Source of the DNA: Flavobacteriales bacterium
GTDB taxonomy: Bacteria > Bacteroidota > Bacteroidia > Flavobacteriales_F > PHOS-HE28
Reading direction: 5' to 3'
NCBI GenBank assembly: GCA_016788295.1
Contig: JAEUSY010000041.1
Location: 1 to 64,000 of the forward strand
DNA: 64,000 nt
Position 1 is the stretch's first letter. Every line of letters starts with the position of its first letter. Under the pieces are notes generated by a model that saw nothing but the letters and a program-made list of their open reading frames with translations, had not been told where the DNA came from and ran no database searches. Of this stretch, positions 7,812 to 16,300 are shown piece after piece. A program made the translations under genes and the position numbers.

Positions 7812-8240
7812 ATGCGCACCCCATTCCTCCTTTCGCTCTTCCTGGTCACCACCCTGCCCACGACGGCTCAATGGCACGAGGCTGATCCCGCGCTCCTCTT
7901 CCAACGTTTCGAGGGCCGCATGCATCCGCGTCCGGCCGACAGCGCTGACTTCGCCCGGTTCGGTGCGGCCATGGCGGGGACCACGCTGGACATCGGTCCA
8001 CTGCCCGATCCACGCGAATACCGCTTGGTGTGGGAGGTGATCTGCGAGGGTGGGACCTTTCTGGCGCGCGGCAACTGCACCGACCTGCCGACCTTCCTGA
8101 AGGACCCGCCTGAGAAGCGCTTCACGGTGCCGGTCTGCTGCCCAAGCTTCTATGGCGGGCGCTATGCCGTGGTGCACTGGGAGCCGCCCACGGGGCTGGT
8201 GCGGTACCGCTACTGGTTCTTTGAGCGGGTGGGGCCGTGA
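7812..8240 (+). CDS. Exported protein, DSADF family (copy 1)
   Basis: 142 residues with a signal peptide (FLLSLFLVTTLPTTAQ). The mature part contains DSADFARF, YRLVWEVICEGG, a CC pair in VPVCCPSF, and WEPPTGLVRYRYWFF at the end. Two other genes in this window (12758-13182 and 20859-21287) share the order signal peptide, DSA(D/E)F, (K/R)LVW-like strand and a final W-x-P-x-x-G-L-I/V-R block. I know of no named family that fits. Likely periplasmic or extracellular. Confidence 0.72.
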   Translation: MRTPFLLSLFLVTTLPTTAQWHEADPALLFQRFEGRMHPRPADSADFARFGAAMAGTTLDIGPLPDPREYRLVWEVICEGGTFLARGNCTDLPTFLKDPPEKRFTVPVCCPSFYGGRYAVVHWEPPTGLVRYRYWFFERVGP

Positions 8241-8404
8241 GCATTTGAGACATGGTTTCCGTAAGGCACCGCCATGAATTTCCGGCCCGGCACGGGCGCC
8301 CGGTTCAAGGCATCGAACGCTGCGGTGGCTCAAGGTCAGTCGCATCAAATAGGTGATGCCTACCTTCATCACACCAACGGACCCAGAACCAACGCCTACC
8401 GATC

Positions 8405-10423
8405 ATGATCCATACTCAACCCCTGCGTGCCTTACTGTTCATGGCGATAGCCGTCCCTGCTATTTGCGTGGCGCAAATGGGCTACTACCTGTCTCCCGAT
8501 TTCGGTAGCCGCTTCAACGATATCAACGACAATGGTGTGGCCATCAGTGGTGGCGCCTACTTCGACTTCGGCACGCAGACCTGGACCCCGATGGAGGCCG
8601 AAGCGACCGAAATGGTGTCGATCAACAACAACGGCGATGTGGCCGGGTCCATGTTCCTGGATGAGGAACTCTTCATCCTTCAGCCGGCATACAAGCGCAA
8701 TGGTACATGGAGCCCCATCGGTTGGTTTCCCGCCTCGAACCCACAGGAGTCCTCCTTCTCCACATTCAGCATCTCGCCGAACGGGGTCTGGGTGACCGGG
8801 CAGATGTCCATCGGTTGCTGCGATTTCGGGACTTTCAAGTACAACACCGAAACACAGGTGCTCACGGAGATCTTCAGCCAGGACTACCTGGCCGTGGCCG
8901 GTTATGTGATCACCGATGATGGCACCATTGGTGGCTGGGCCGACGATGAGGGCTTGAACGGCGGTACGCGGCGCATACCGGTGATCATTACGCCCGACCT
9001 GGAGATCATCGTGATCACGCCCACCCTGCCCACGCTCTCGGTGAACGCCGTGAACGACATCAACGCTTCGTCCGTGATGGTGGGCGACTTCGACAACCAG
9101 CCCTTCATCTACGACCAGAACACGGACGAGTTCACCACCTTCAACATCCCCTTCGGCTACATCGCGGCCACCTTCACCAGCATCTCCAACACCGGCGTTG
9201 CCGTGGGCTATGCGCAGAACTTTGGCGAGTTCGGGAGTTTGGTCCGGGAGGCCATCGTCTACCACCCTTCCTTGGGTGCCCAGCCCCGCTTGTTGAAGGA
9301 CATCCTGCTGATCAACGGGATCGACATCAATGCCCCCAGCGGGCGCATGGGCACGGCCATTGCCATTTCGCCCAACGGAGAGTACATCACCGGATGGAAC
9401 GACACCTCGCCTTTCTTCGCCAGCGGCTGGATCGTTTTCCTGAACGAACTGCTTTTCGAGGAGCAGGCATGCACAATGAGCTGCCCTGCGGACATCACCA
9501 TTGTTTCCGAGCAAGGCCAGACCAGCGCTGTGGTGGAGTATGATGTTCCCTTCACCTGCGTATCCGGCGGACCGGACGATGCGGAACTGGTGCTCATTTC
9601 GGGCCTGCCTTCCGGTTCCACCTTCGCGTTCGGCACCTACCAGATCGTTCACCACCTGGTGGATGGCGACGGCAACGTGCTGGACATCTGCACCTTCAAC
9701 ATCGTGGTGAGCGATACGTATTGCCCACCGCAGATCCAGTTCTTCGTGGAACCCATCACCCGCATGGTGCTGGCCGGTGTTGATCATTCATCAACGGAAG
9801 ATCCGAGCGCTCCGGCCCATGAGTTCTTTCTGGACGTGGAGGTGACCATGAACGCTGGTGCGAGCTACCCCATATCGCTGGAAGGTTATACCGGTGGCGA
9901 GTACATCAACCACTTCACCGTTTTCGTGGACTTCGACCAGGATGGTGAATTCAACACGACCAGCGAGATGTTCGAGATCGGCAGCATCGAGAACTCCACA
10001 GGGCTGGATGGCCAGGCCGCTACCGGAACGATCGTGGTCCCTACCGACGCAGCGCTGGGTGTCACACGCATGCGCATCATCAAGTCGGCCAGTGGGTCCC
10101 CGGTAGAGCCCTGCTGGAGCTATGAGTTCGGGCAGGTGGAGGACTACACGGTGAATATTGCCGACATCGGCACCGGGACCTTTGAGAATACGCGCCTTGC
10201 GTTCACGGCCTTCCCCAATCCGGCCACGGAACAGCTGCGCATCACCGCCACGGACGAGATCGACATGGTCGTGCTTTTCAATGTCCACGGACAGGAGGTA
10301 TTGCGCCAGACCGTACTTGGCCGGACCGGTGTGATCGACATCGCTGCGCTCAGCAATGGCGTGTACACCTTGCGCGCCATCGGGAAGGATGCCAGCCATG
10401 TGATCAGCGTGGTGAAGCAGTAG
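8405..10423 (+). CDS. Secreted multidomain protein: HAF-like repeats, HYR, GEVED, T9SS sorting domain
   Basis: 672 residues. After a signal peptide (residues 1-22) come about 330 residues of repeats that pair N-D-I-N-D-N-G-V with calendar-like strands (FNDINDNGVAISGG, SINNNGDVAGSM, SISPNGVWVTGQ), resembling HAF-type extracellular repeats. A HYR-like domain follows (about 358-440, starting CPADITIVSEQG), then a GEVED domain (about 475-590: INHFTVFVDFDQDGEF, EDYTVNI). Residues about 600-672 form a T9SS type A sorting domain (FPNPATEQLRI ... GVYTLRAIG). HYR and GEVED modules are usually adhesive or structural. Surface-exposed or released. Confidence 0.88.
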   Translation: MIHTQPLRALLFMAIAVPAICVAQMGYYLSPDFGSRFNDINDNGVAISGGAYFDFGTQTWTPMEAEATEMVSINNNGDVAGSMFLDEELFILQPAYKRNGTWSPIGWFPASNPQESSFSTFSISPNGVWVTGQMSIGCCDFGTFKYNTETQVLTEIFSQDYLAVAGYVITDDGTIGGWADDEGLNGGTRRIPVIITPDLEIIVITPTLPTLSVNAVNDINASSVMVGDFDNQPFIYDQNTDEFTTFNIPFGYIAATFTSISNTGVAVGYAQNFGEFGSLVREAIVYHPSLGAQPRLLKDILLINGIDINAPSGRMGTAIAISPNGEYITGWNDTSPFFASGWIVFLNELLFEEQACTMSCPADITIVSEQGQTSAVVEYDVPFTCVSGGPDDAELVLISGLPSGSTFAFGTYQIVHHLVDGDGNVLDICTFNIVVSDTYCPPQIQFFVEPITRMVLAGVDHSSTEDPSAPAHEFFLDVEVTMNAGASYPISLEGYTGGEYINHFTVFVDFDQDGEFNTTSEMFEIGSIENSTGLDGQAATGTIVVPTDAALGVTRMRIIKSASGSPVEPCWSYEFGQVEDYTVNIADIGTGTFENTRLAFTAFPNPATEQLRITATDEIDMVVLFNVHGQEVLRQTVLGRTGVIDIAALSNGVYTLRAIGKDASHVISVVKQ

Positions 10424-10741
10424 GGCGATCCACTGGTGCTTCGCCTGGCAGGCACCGATCTGGATGTTGACTGCCATCGTGCACCGCATATCACCGTGCT
10501 GCGAGGGCAGGTTTATTCCTCACGGTCGGCACCGATCGCGGCTGGACCAGCGTACCTTGTACCCGTGCCCGGTCTCACTTGCCGGGTGTTCTGAAGACGT
10601 TGTGGGCCAGGAACAAGGGCCCTGCCGGAGAACGGCTGAGCAACGGGCCTCCGATCGGTGATCCCGAAGTGGCTGTGCGACCATTGTGGCAGCATGGCGA
10701 ACCGTTCCACGGGAGGAATACAACACCGCCTGCGAAGGCCT
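10424..10741. other. Intergenic stretch with a possible promoter
   Basis: About 320 bases. The only signal seen is TACCTTGT at 10552-10559, which resembles a -7 element and would give the CsbD-like gene a leader of roughly 180 bases. No reading frame in it looks real. Confidence 0.35.
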
Positions 10742-10951
10742 ATGCTCATGGACCACCACCGACCCACCGCCATTGCCATTCCGCTGGAGACCTGGCTGGC
10801 GAAACGTTCCATCCTTATGGAGCGATACCCTTACCTGCGACCGCAGGACCTGGACCTGATACCAGGCCGTGAGGATGAGCTGATCCAACGCTTGCAGCGC
10901 CTGTTGTTCATGGCACACAAGACCGTGTTGGACCTGATCCATAACAACTGA
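10742..10951 (+). CDS. CsbD-like small stress protein
   Basis: 69 residues from ATG 10742; ATG 10748 is equally possible. The core ERYPYLRPQDLDLIPGREDE, followed by LIQRLQRLL, fits the CsbD pattern of K/R-YxxLxxxDLxxxxGxEDELxxRLQ. CsbD proteins are small helical general-stress proteins in Firmicutes, Proteobacteria and Bacteroidota, and their biochemical role is still unclear. Cytosolic. A 57-residue gene follows after three bases, suggesting co-translation. Assignment rests on this single pattern and the length. Confidence 0.55.
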   Translation: MLMDHHRPTAIAIPLETWLAKRSILMERYPYLRPQDLDLIPGREDELIQRLQRLLFMAHKTVLDLIHNN

Positions 10952-10954
10952 GCC

Positions 10955-11128
10955 ATGAGCAAGGAAAAGACCCTGTTCCGGCCTGCACAGGCCGATGAGG
11001 ACTGCATACGCGTGCGGCTTGACAGGCGCACCATCGTGCTGATCAAGAACATGAAGAAGTTCGCCTACTGGAAGGAACGCTACCCCGATGCCTGCATCCT
11101 TGACCCTGCGGGAACGAACAAGGAATAG
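10955..11128 (+). CDS. 57-residue basic protein, unknown function
   Basis: A short frame from ATG 10955 to TAG 11126-11128. It begins only three bases after the CsbD-like stop. The product is basic and ordered-looking, with TLFRPAQADEDCIRVRL, RTIVLIKNMKKFAYWKERYP and DACILDP. I do not recognise a family. The tight spacing and the non-random sequence are the reasons for calling it. It probably forms a stress-linked pair with its neighbour. Confidence 0.5.
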   Translation: MSKEKTLFRPAQADEDCIRVRLDRRTIVLIKNMKKFAYWKERYPDACILDPAGTNKE

Positions 11129-11189
11129 CGACGCAAGGCATGCACCCGGCGAACAGCGTTCAGTTTAAGAACACCACACAGATCCACTC

Positions 11190-12278
11190 ATGTCAGTTCC
11201 ACCACCCCGATACGTAGGCACAGAACTTGAACGCGGCTTCGGCCATACCGTGCGCCAGCGTGTGCACGCCCACTTCAAGGAGACCGGTCGCTCCACGAAA
11301 GCGGACCACCGGTTGGTGCCCAAGGTGCTCGTATTGATGGCGCTATTCCTGGGGCCGTTGCTGGTGATCCTGCTGGTACCGATGTCCGCATGGGCGGCGC
11401 TTCCCTTGGTATTGCTGATGGGTGTGGGCATGGCGGGTGTGGGCATGAGCGTAATGCACGACGGCCTGCATGGTGCCAGTTCCTCCAGACCATGGTTGAA
11501 CGATCTGTTGGGCGGCACGATGTACGTGCTGGGAAGCGATGCCTTCACTTGGAAGGTCCAACACAACGGAGCGCACCACACCCACACCAATGTGGATGGC
11601 GTGGACCAGGACATCGATCCGCCGGACCTGTTGCGCTTCTGCGAGCATGCGCCGCTATGGCGTGTACACCGCTTCCAGCATCTATACTCGTTCTTTTTCT
11701 ATGGCCTGTTAACCATGGTGAAACTGGGGAACGATTTCGTTTCACTGACACGGGTGGCCCGCAGCGGCGATACGCGTTACAAGGGCCGCAACTATGCGAA
11801 GGACCTTGCCATCATGGTGGTCGTTAAACTGGCCCACCTGTTGGCGTTCATCGGACTGCCGCTCTTTTACACGGACTTCGCGTTGTGGCAGGTGCTCACC
11901 GGTTTCGTGATCATGCATTTCACTTGCAGTGTTATCCTGGGCACAGTTTTCCAATTGGCCCACGTGGTGGAGGGTGCTCAGCAACCGCTGGCCGACCACA
12001 ACGGCATCATCCACTCGGACTGGACCGTGCACGAGGTGCTCACCACGGCCGATTTCGCGCCACGCAGCCGTTGGATCACTTGGTATACTGGTGGACTGAA
12101 CTTTCAAGTGGAGCACCACTTGTTCCCCGCTATTTCACACCTGCACTATCCGGCCATAGCCCCCATCGTGCAAAGCACGGCCGCAGAGTTCGGCATCCCA
12201 TACAACGTAAAGCCCACCATGCTTGCAGCGCTTGGTTCGCATGTGCGTCGGCTGCGGCAATTGGGCACAGTGGCCTGA
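11190..12278 (+). CDS. Membrane fatty acid desaturase (acyl-CoA/front-end type)
   Basis: 362 residues with the three histidine boxes of membrane desaturases: HDGLHGAS (about residue 90), HNGAHHTHTN (about 128) and QVEHHLFPAISH (about 308). The glutamine before the last box is typical of delta-6/front-end and linoleoyl-CoA-type desaturases. Hydrophobic segments flank the boxes, as expected for a di-iron enzyme embedded in the inner membrane that inserts a cis double bond using O2. The N-terminal cytochrome b5 domain of eukaryotic front-end enzymes is absent, which is normal in bacteria. Its likely role is membrane fluidity control; it faces a cold-shock gene across a shared hairpin. Confidence 0.92.
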   Translation: MSVPPPRYVGTELERGFGHTVRQRVHAHFKETGRSTKADHRLVPKVLVLMALFLGPLLVILLVPMSAWAALPLVLLMGVGMAGVGMSVMHDGLHGASSSRPWLNDLLGGTMYVLGSDAFTWKVQHNGAHHTHTNVDGVDQDIDPPDLLRFCEHAPLWRVHRFQHLYSFFFYGLLTMVKLGNDFVSLTRVARSGDTRYKGRNYAKDLAIMVVVKLAHLLAFIGLPLFYTDFALWQVLTGFVIMHFTCSVILGTVFQLAHVVEGAQQPLADHNGIIHSDWTVHEVLTTADFAPRSRWITWYTGGLNFQVEHHLFPAISHLHYPAIAPIVQSTAAEFGIPYNVKPTMLAALGSHVRRLRQLGTVA

Positions 12279-12324
12279 AGCGCGGCAGCATTGGAAACCA
12301 ACGACCGGTCCGTACGGAAAGACA

Positions 12325-12349
12325 AAGCCCCGGCTCATCGCCGGGGCTT
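12325..12349. terminator. Bidirectional hairpin between desaturase and cold-shock genes
   Basis: AAGCCCCGG (12325-12333) pairs with CCGGGGCTT (12341-12349) across CTCATCG. On the minus strand it is followed by TTGTCTTTCC, so it should terminate the cold-shock gene; it may also stop desaturase transcripts. Confidence 0.72.
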
Positions 12350-12375
12350 CGCTGTTACTGGGAGAGGGTTGAACC

Positions 12376-12567
12376 TCAGGCGCGGCTAACGTTCACCGCG
12401 TTGGGGCCTTTGGGGCTTTGCTCCAGATCGAACGTGACCTTGTCACCTTCGAAAATGGAGTCACGGGTGCCGGTCTTGTGGACGAACACGTCCTTGCCAC
12501 CCTCATCCGGGGTGATGAAACCAAAACCTTTCTCCGTGTTGAAGAACTTTACTGTACCGCTTGACAT
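12376..12567 (-). CDS. Cold-shock domain protein (CspA family)
   Basis: 63 residues starting at the CAT complement at 12565-12567, where the canonical N-terminus [10 protein letters not shown] begins. An in-frame upstream start would add 50 unrelated residues. The RNP1-type motif [11 protein letters not shown] and RNP2-type VFVH are intact, so it should bind single-stranded nucleic acid and act as an RNA chaperone in the cytosol. Length is normal for a single-domain Csp (about 65-70). At least 150 bases upstream carry no other gene, leaving room for the long leader often seen in csp mRNAs. Confidence 0.93.
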   Translation of the reverse strand: MSSGTVKFFNTEKGFGFITPDEGGKDVFVHKTGTRDSIFEGDKVTFDLEQSPKGPNAVNVSRA

Positions 12568-12757
12568 TATACTGACTTGTAATGCGCCCACCGAAGGGTG
12601 GACCTGTTGATCCCCGGCAAGACCGCCGGGGCGTTTATACATCAAAGGTCGACCATCCCGGAGGCCTCCCGACGATCGGGCGATAATAAAGATGCGCGAC
12701 AAGGCAACCGTGTACACGCTGAACCTTCGGGAACATGGCGTGCAGGGTAACTAAGAC

Positions 12758-13182
12758 ATGCCTGTGCGCTGTTTACTACCCTACCCGCTTCTGCTGTGCC
12801 ACCTGCCACTATCCGCGCAGAACGACAACGCGATCCGATACCTCGCTGACCCGTTCGCGCTTTTCCATGGCTTGCGGGCCAGCGCGGTCGATAGCGCCGA
12901 CTTCGTTCACTTTCTGGCCGACATGCGCGATGCGCCGGGCCACCCTGTTCCAGAACCGCCATCGGCCTACAGGCCGAAGTGGGTGGTGCGTTGCGAAGGA
13001 AGACGCCTACTTGTTAAAGAGATGGAGCTGACCTTGTCACCTTCCTGGCCGAGCCACCAGAGCCGGGTTCGGGCATGCCTGCCTTCGGTCCCGAATTCAT
13101 TGGGAGCTGGTTCGCTGTGATGTCGTGGACGCCGAATACAGGGCTGATCCGCTATTCGTGCTGGTACGTTGAGCTGGCGTGA
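12758..13182 (+). pseudogene. Exported DSADF-family protein (copy 2), frameshifted
   Basis: Begins at ATG 12758 with a signal peptide (LLPYPLLLCHLPLSAQ), then DSADFVHF and YRPKWVVRCEG. Around 13028-13032 homology moves to the -1-related frame: from 13030 the DNA reads DLVTFLAEPPEPGSGMPAFG, then WFAVMSWTP, TGLIRYSCWYVELA and a stop at 13180-13182. The second part aligns with copy 1 (TDLPTFLKDPP ... WEPPTGLVRYRYWFF). In the sequence as given, the first frame would instead stop at 13120. Either a small deletion inactivated this copy or there is a sequence error. Confidence 0.78.
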
Positions 13183-13264
13183 ACAGGCGGTGGTGGTGGG
13201 CTGGTCGGCACCTGCTACAGTGGGCATGATCCGCTCGTCGTAGAGCGCCTAAGGCCCCGCCTAA

Positions 13265-13279
13265 CACATTGATAATGTG
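13265..13279 (+). promoter_or_regulatory. Short inverted repeat upstream of the subtilase promoter
   Basis: CACATT-GAT-AATGTG, perfect 6-base arms, about 130 bases before the protease start. It may be an operator or part of the end of the upstream transcript. Low certainty. Confidence 0.3.
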
Positions 13280-13332
13280 GAATTAATACCGATCTCCCAT
13301 GGAACGTAAGTTATCAGCGCATCACTACATAT

Positions 13333-13369
13333 AGGTATTGTCTTGCACGGTGCAATACCTGTACGTTTG
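13333..13369 (+). promoter_or_regulatory. Promoter with overlapping dyads for the T9SS subtilase
   Basis: TACGTTTG at 13362-13369 is a perfect TAnnTTTG -7 element; a TTG at 13338-13340 can act as the -33 element with a 21-base spacer. The spacer contains two nested inverted repeats: AGGTATTG (13333-13340) with CAATACCT (13353-13360), and TTGCAC with GTGCAA (13343-13348, 13350-13355). A regulator bound there would block RNA polymerase. The ATG of the protease is at 13397. Confidence 0.6.
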
Positions 13370-13396
13370 TTCCTTGCCCCCAACCCCCTAACGCCA

Positions 13397-16300
13397 ATGT
13401 TCCGGTCAATTTCTCGTCGTTCATGTGCGCTGCTGTTCAGCTTCGCGATGTTTGTGCCCCTGCTGCGGGCGCAACAGAACTGTGCCAACACCATCAGCCT
13501 TTCCAATGGCTATTCGGTGTCCATCACCAATGTCATCCAGAATGCCAACGGCACGAACACCATCACGCTGCGCGTGCTGAACAATGGCTGTAGCGGGTGC
13601 AAGAAGCTCAATGAGCTGACCGTGCAGGCCGCACAAGGCACCTATTCCAACGTTTCGGTCGCCACGATAAGCGGGGCCTTCACCTATGCCAGCATCAATA
13701 TGGGGCCCACCCTGTCCGGCACCACGTTGAAGGGTTTCCGCATCAACAATACCAATGGCATTGGCAATGGCCAGGCGGCGGCCTTCTCGGTGACCTACAC
13801 CCTGAGCGGTCCGTTCCAAAACCAGCAGGTGCTGCTGAAGACATCGTCCAGCACACTTACCGCATCCTTCACAGCAGGCAACTTCCAATCCGTGAAGAAC
13901 TGTCTGGCCCTGTCATCCAATGCCTGTGCGAACATCGTAACACTTTCAGAGGGATACACTGCGGCCATTACCAACGTGGTGCCCAATGCCAATGGCAGCA
14001 ACACCATTACGCTTACTGTGCTGAACAACGGCTGCTCCGGCTGCAGGAAACTCGACCACATGTACGTGCAGGCCGCCCCTGGCACCTATTCGAACATCAG
14101 CGTTCAGTCCCTCTCCGGTAATGTCACGTTCTCGAGCATCAACATGGGGCCCACCCTGCCAGGTGTCAGTATCCAAGGCTTCAAGGTATTCAACATCAAC
14201 GGGGTCGGCAATGGTCTGGTGGCGGCATTCACGGTCACTTACACGCTTTCAGGGCCGCTCCAGAGCCAGCAGGTCATCCTTCGGACCACCTCACCTTACT
14301 ACACGGCCTCGTTCACGGCAGCGAATTTCCAGACGGTGAGCAGCTGTCTGTATCCTCCTCCTCCACCGCCTTCGGGCATTGAACCCTACTTCGAGCCGGC
14401 AGCGAACAAGCTGTATGACATCATCGGCGTGGAGCTCACCTCTTTGTATAACAAATATGCCAATGGTGGCTCGGCCATTTCGGATGACATCTTCCAATTG
14501 ATCGGCACCAGCGTGCGGGTCTCCATCCGCACCCAGCCCGGGCAGCATGCCAACGCGGTGAACCTGCTCACCGGCCCCAACTATGGGTTGGTGCAGGAGT
14601 TGAACGACCCCACGAACAACCTGCTGAACGGTACCATTCCCATTCTGAACCTGCTCTCGCTGAACCTGCTGCCTAACCTGTTGGTCTCGGCCCGCCCCAT
14701 CTATTCACCCATCAACAACGCCGGTCTGATCACCAGCCAGGGTGATACAGCAATGCGTTCGTTCCGTGCGCGTGGCGTGTTCGGCGTGGATGGCACAGGT
14801 ATCAAAGTGGGTGTGCTCTCAGACAGTTACAACACCATCACTGGTGATCCGGCGGCCGATGATGTGGTGCGCAAGGACCTGCCCGGCCCTGCCAACCCGG
14901 ACCATCCGAACCCCGTGCAGGTGTTGCAGGATTTCCCGCTGGGCACGCGCACCGATGAGGGCCGCGCCATGCTGCAGATCATACACGATGTGGCCCCGGG
15001 CGCCGACCTCGCCTTCCGCACCGGCTTCCTTGGTCCTGTTGATTTCGCCAAGGGCATCCGCGACCTGAAGGACGCTGGTTGTAATGTGATCGTGGACGAC
15101 ATCACCTACATCTCCGAGCCCTTCTTCCGCGATGGTGTGGTGGCGCAGGCGGTCAACGAGGTGAAGGCACAGGGTGTATCCTACTTCTCCGCTGCAGGCA
15201 ACTTCGGCACCAACTCGTGGCAGGGCACCTTCGCACCGGTAGCAGCGCCAACGGGTGTTACCGGGCAGGCGCACAACTTCGCCAATGGTACAGGCGGACC
15301 TGCGGACATCCTGCAGAGCATCATGCTCTACCAGGGCGATTACACGATCGTGTTCCAATGGGATGATGGCACGACGGGCACCACCACCAATTCCGATTTC
15401 GACATCTATCTGGCCACGAGCTCGGGCAGTGCGCTGTTCGGCTTCAACCGCATGAACATCGGTGGCGATGCCTTTGAGGTGTTGCCCTTCGTGGTCACCG
15501 CGGATTCCGTGCTCTCGAACATCCTCATCGTGCGTGAAAGCGGGACGGGCAATGCCACCCTGAAGTATGTGGTGTATCGCGGAAAGGTGAAGGTGAACGA
15601 GTACGGCGGCTTCAATGCGAGCACCATTGCCGGTCAAGCCAACGCGGCCGGCGCCATCGCCGTGGGTGCGGTGCTCTACACGAACACACCGCAGTACGGA
15701 GTGGCCACCCCCCCCCCCGCCTCGTTCTCCTCGCGGGGGGGAACGCCGGTGAACGGCCAGGATCGGTTCAAGCCGGACATCATGGGCCCCAATGGGGTGA
15801 ACACCAGTGTGAACCTGGGCGGAGTGAACATCGACGGAGACCTGTTCCCGAACTTCTTCGGCACATCCGCTGCAGCGCCGCACGCTGCCGGCTTGGCCGC
15901 CTTGCTGCTTGAGGCCCGGACCAAGTTCTACGGCGATGTGCTTACACCCGATGGCGTGAAGAACATCCTACAGAACTCGGCCATTGACATGGGAACCCCG
16001 GGCTACGACGTGGCCTCTGGAGCGGGCTACATAACGGCCGACAACGCACTGAGCCAGTTGGGCAATCCCGCACCGTTCATCACGAGCATCTCCTACGATA
16101 CCACGTTGACCCCGGGTGTTGACCCGATAACGCTCACCATTTATGGCGAGTACCTGAACCAAGGAGCTGCGGTGTTCCTGGGGGGAACGCAGCTTACAAC
16201 AGGGGTTCAGCTGCTCGGTGATTCGGCACTGATCACCCTCGTTGAGCCCTTCCCAGGCCTTTACCCGGCCATTCAGGTATACAACCCGCCCATGGCCGGC

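Noticed and set aside
8432-9787. 451-residue minus-strand frame opposite the T9SS protein
   Set aside because: Composition is a His/Val/Gly-rich mirror of the GC-rich plus-strand gene, which has clear HYR, GEVED and sorting domains.
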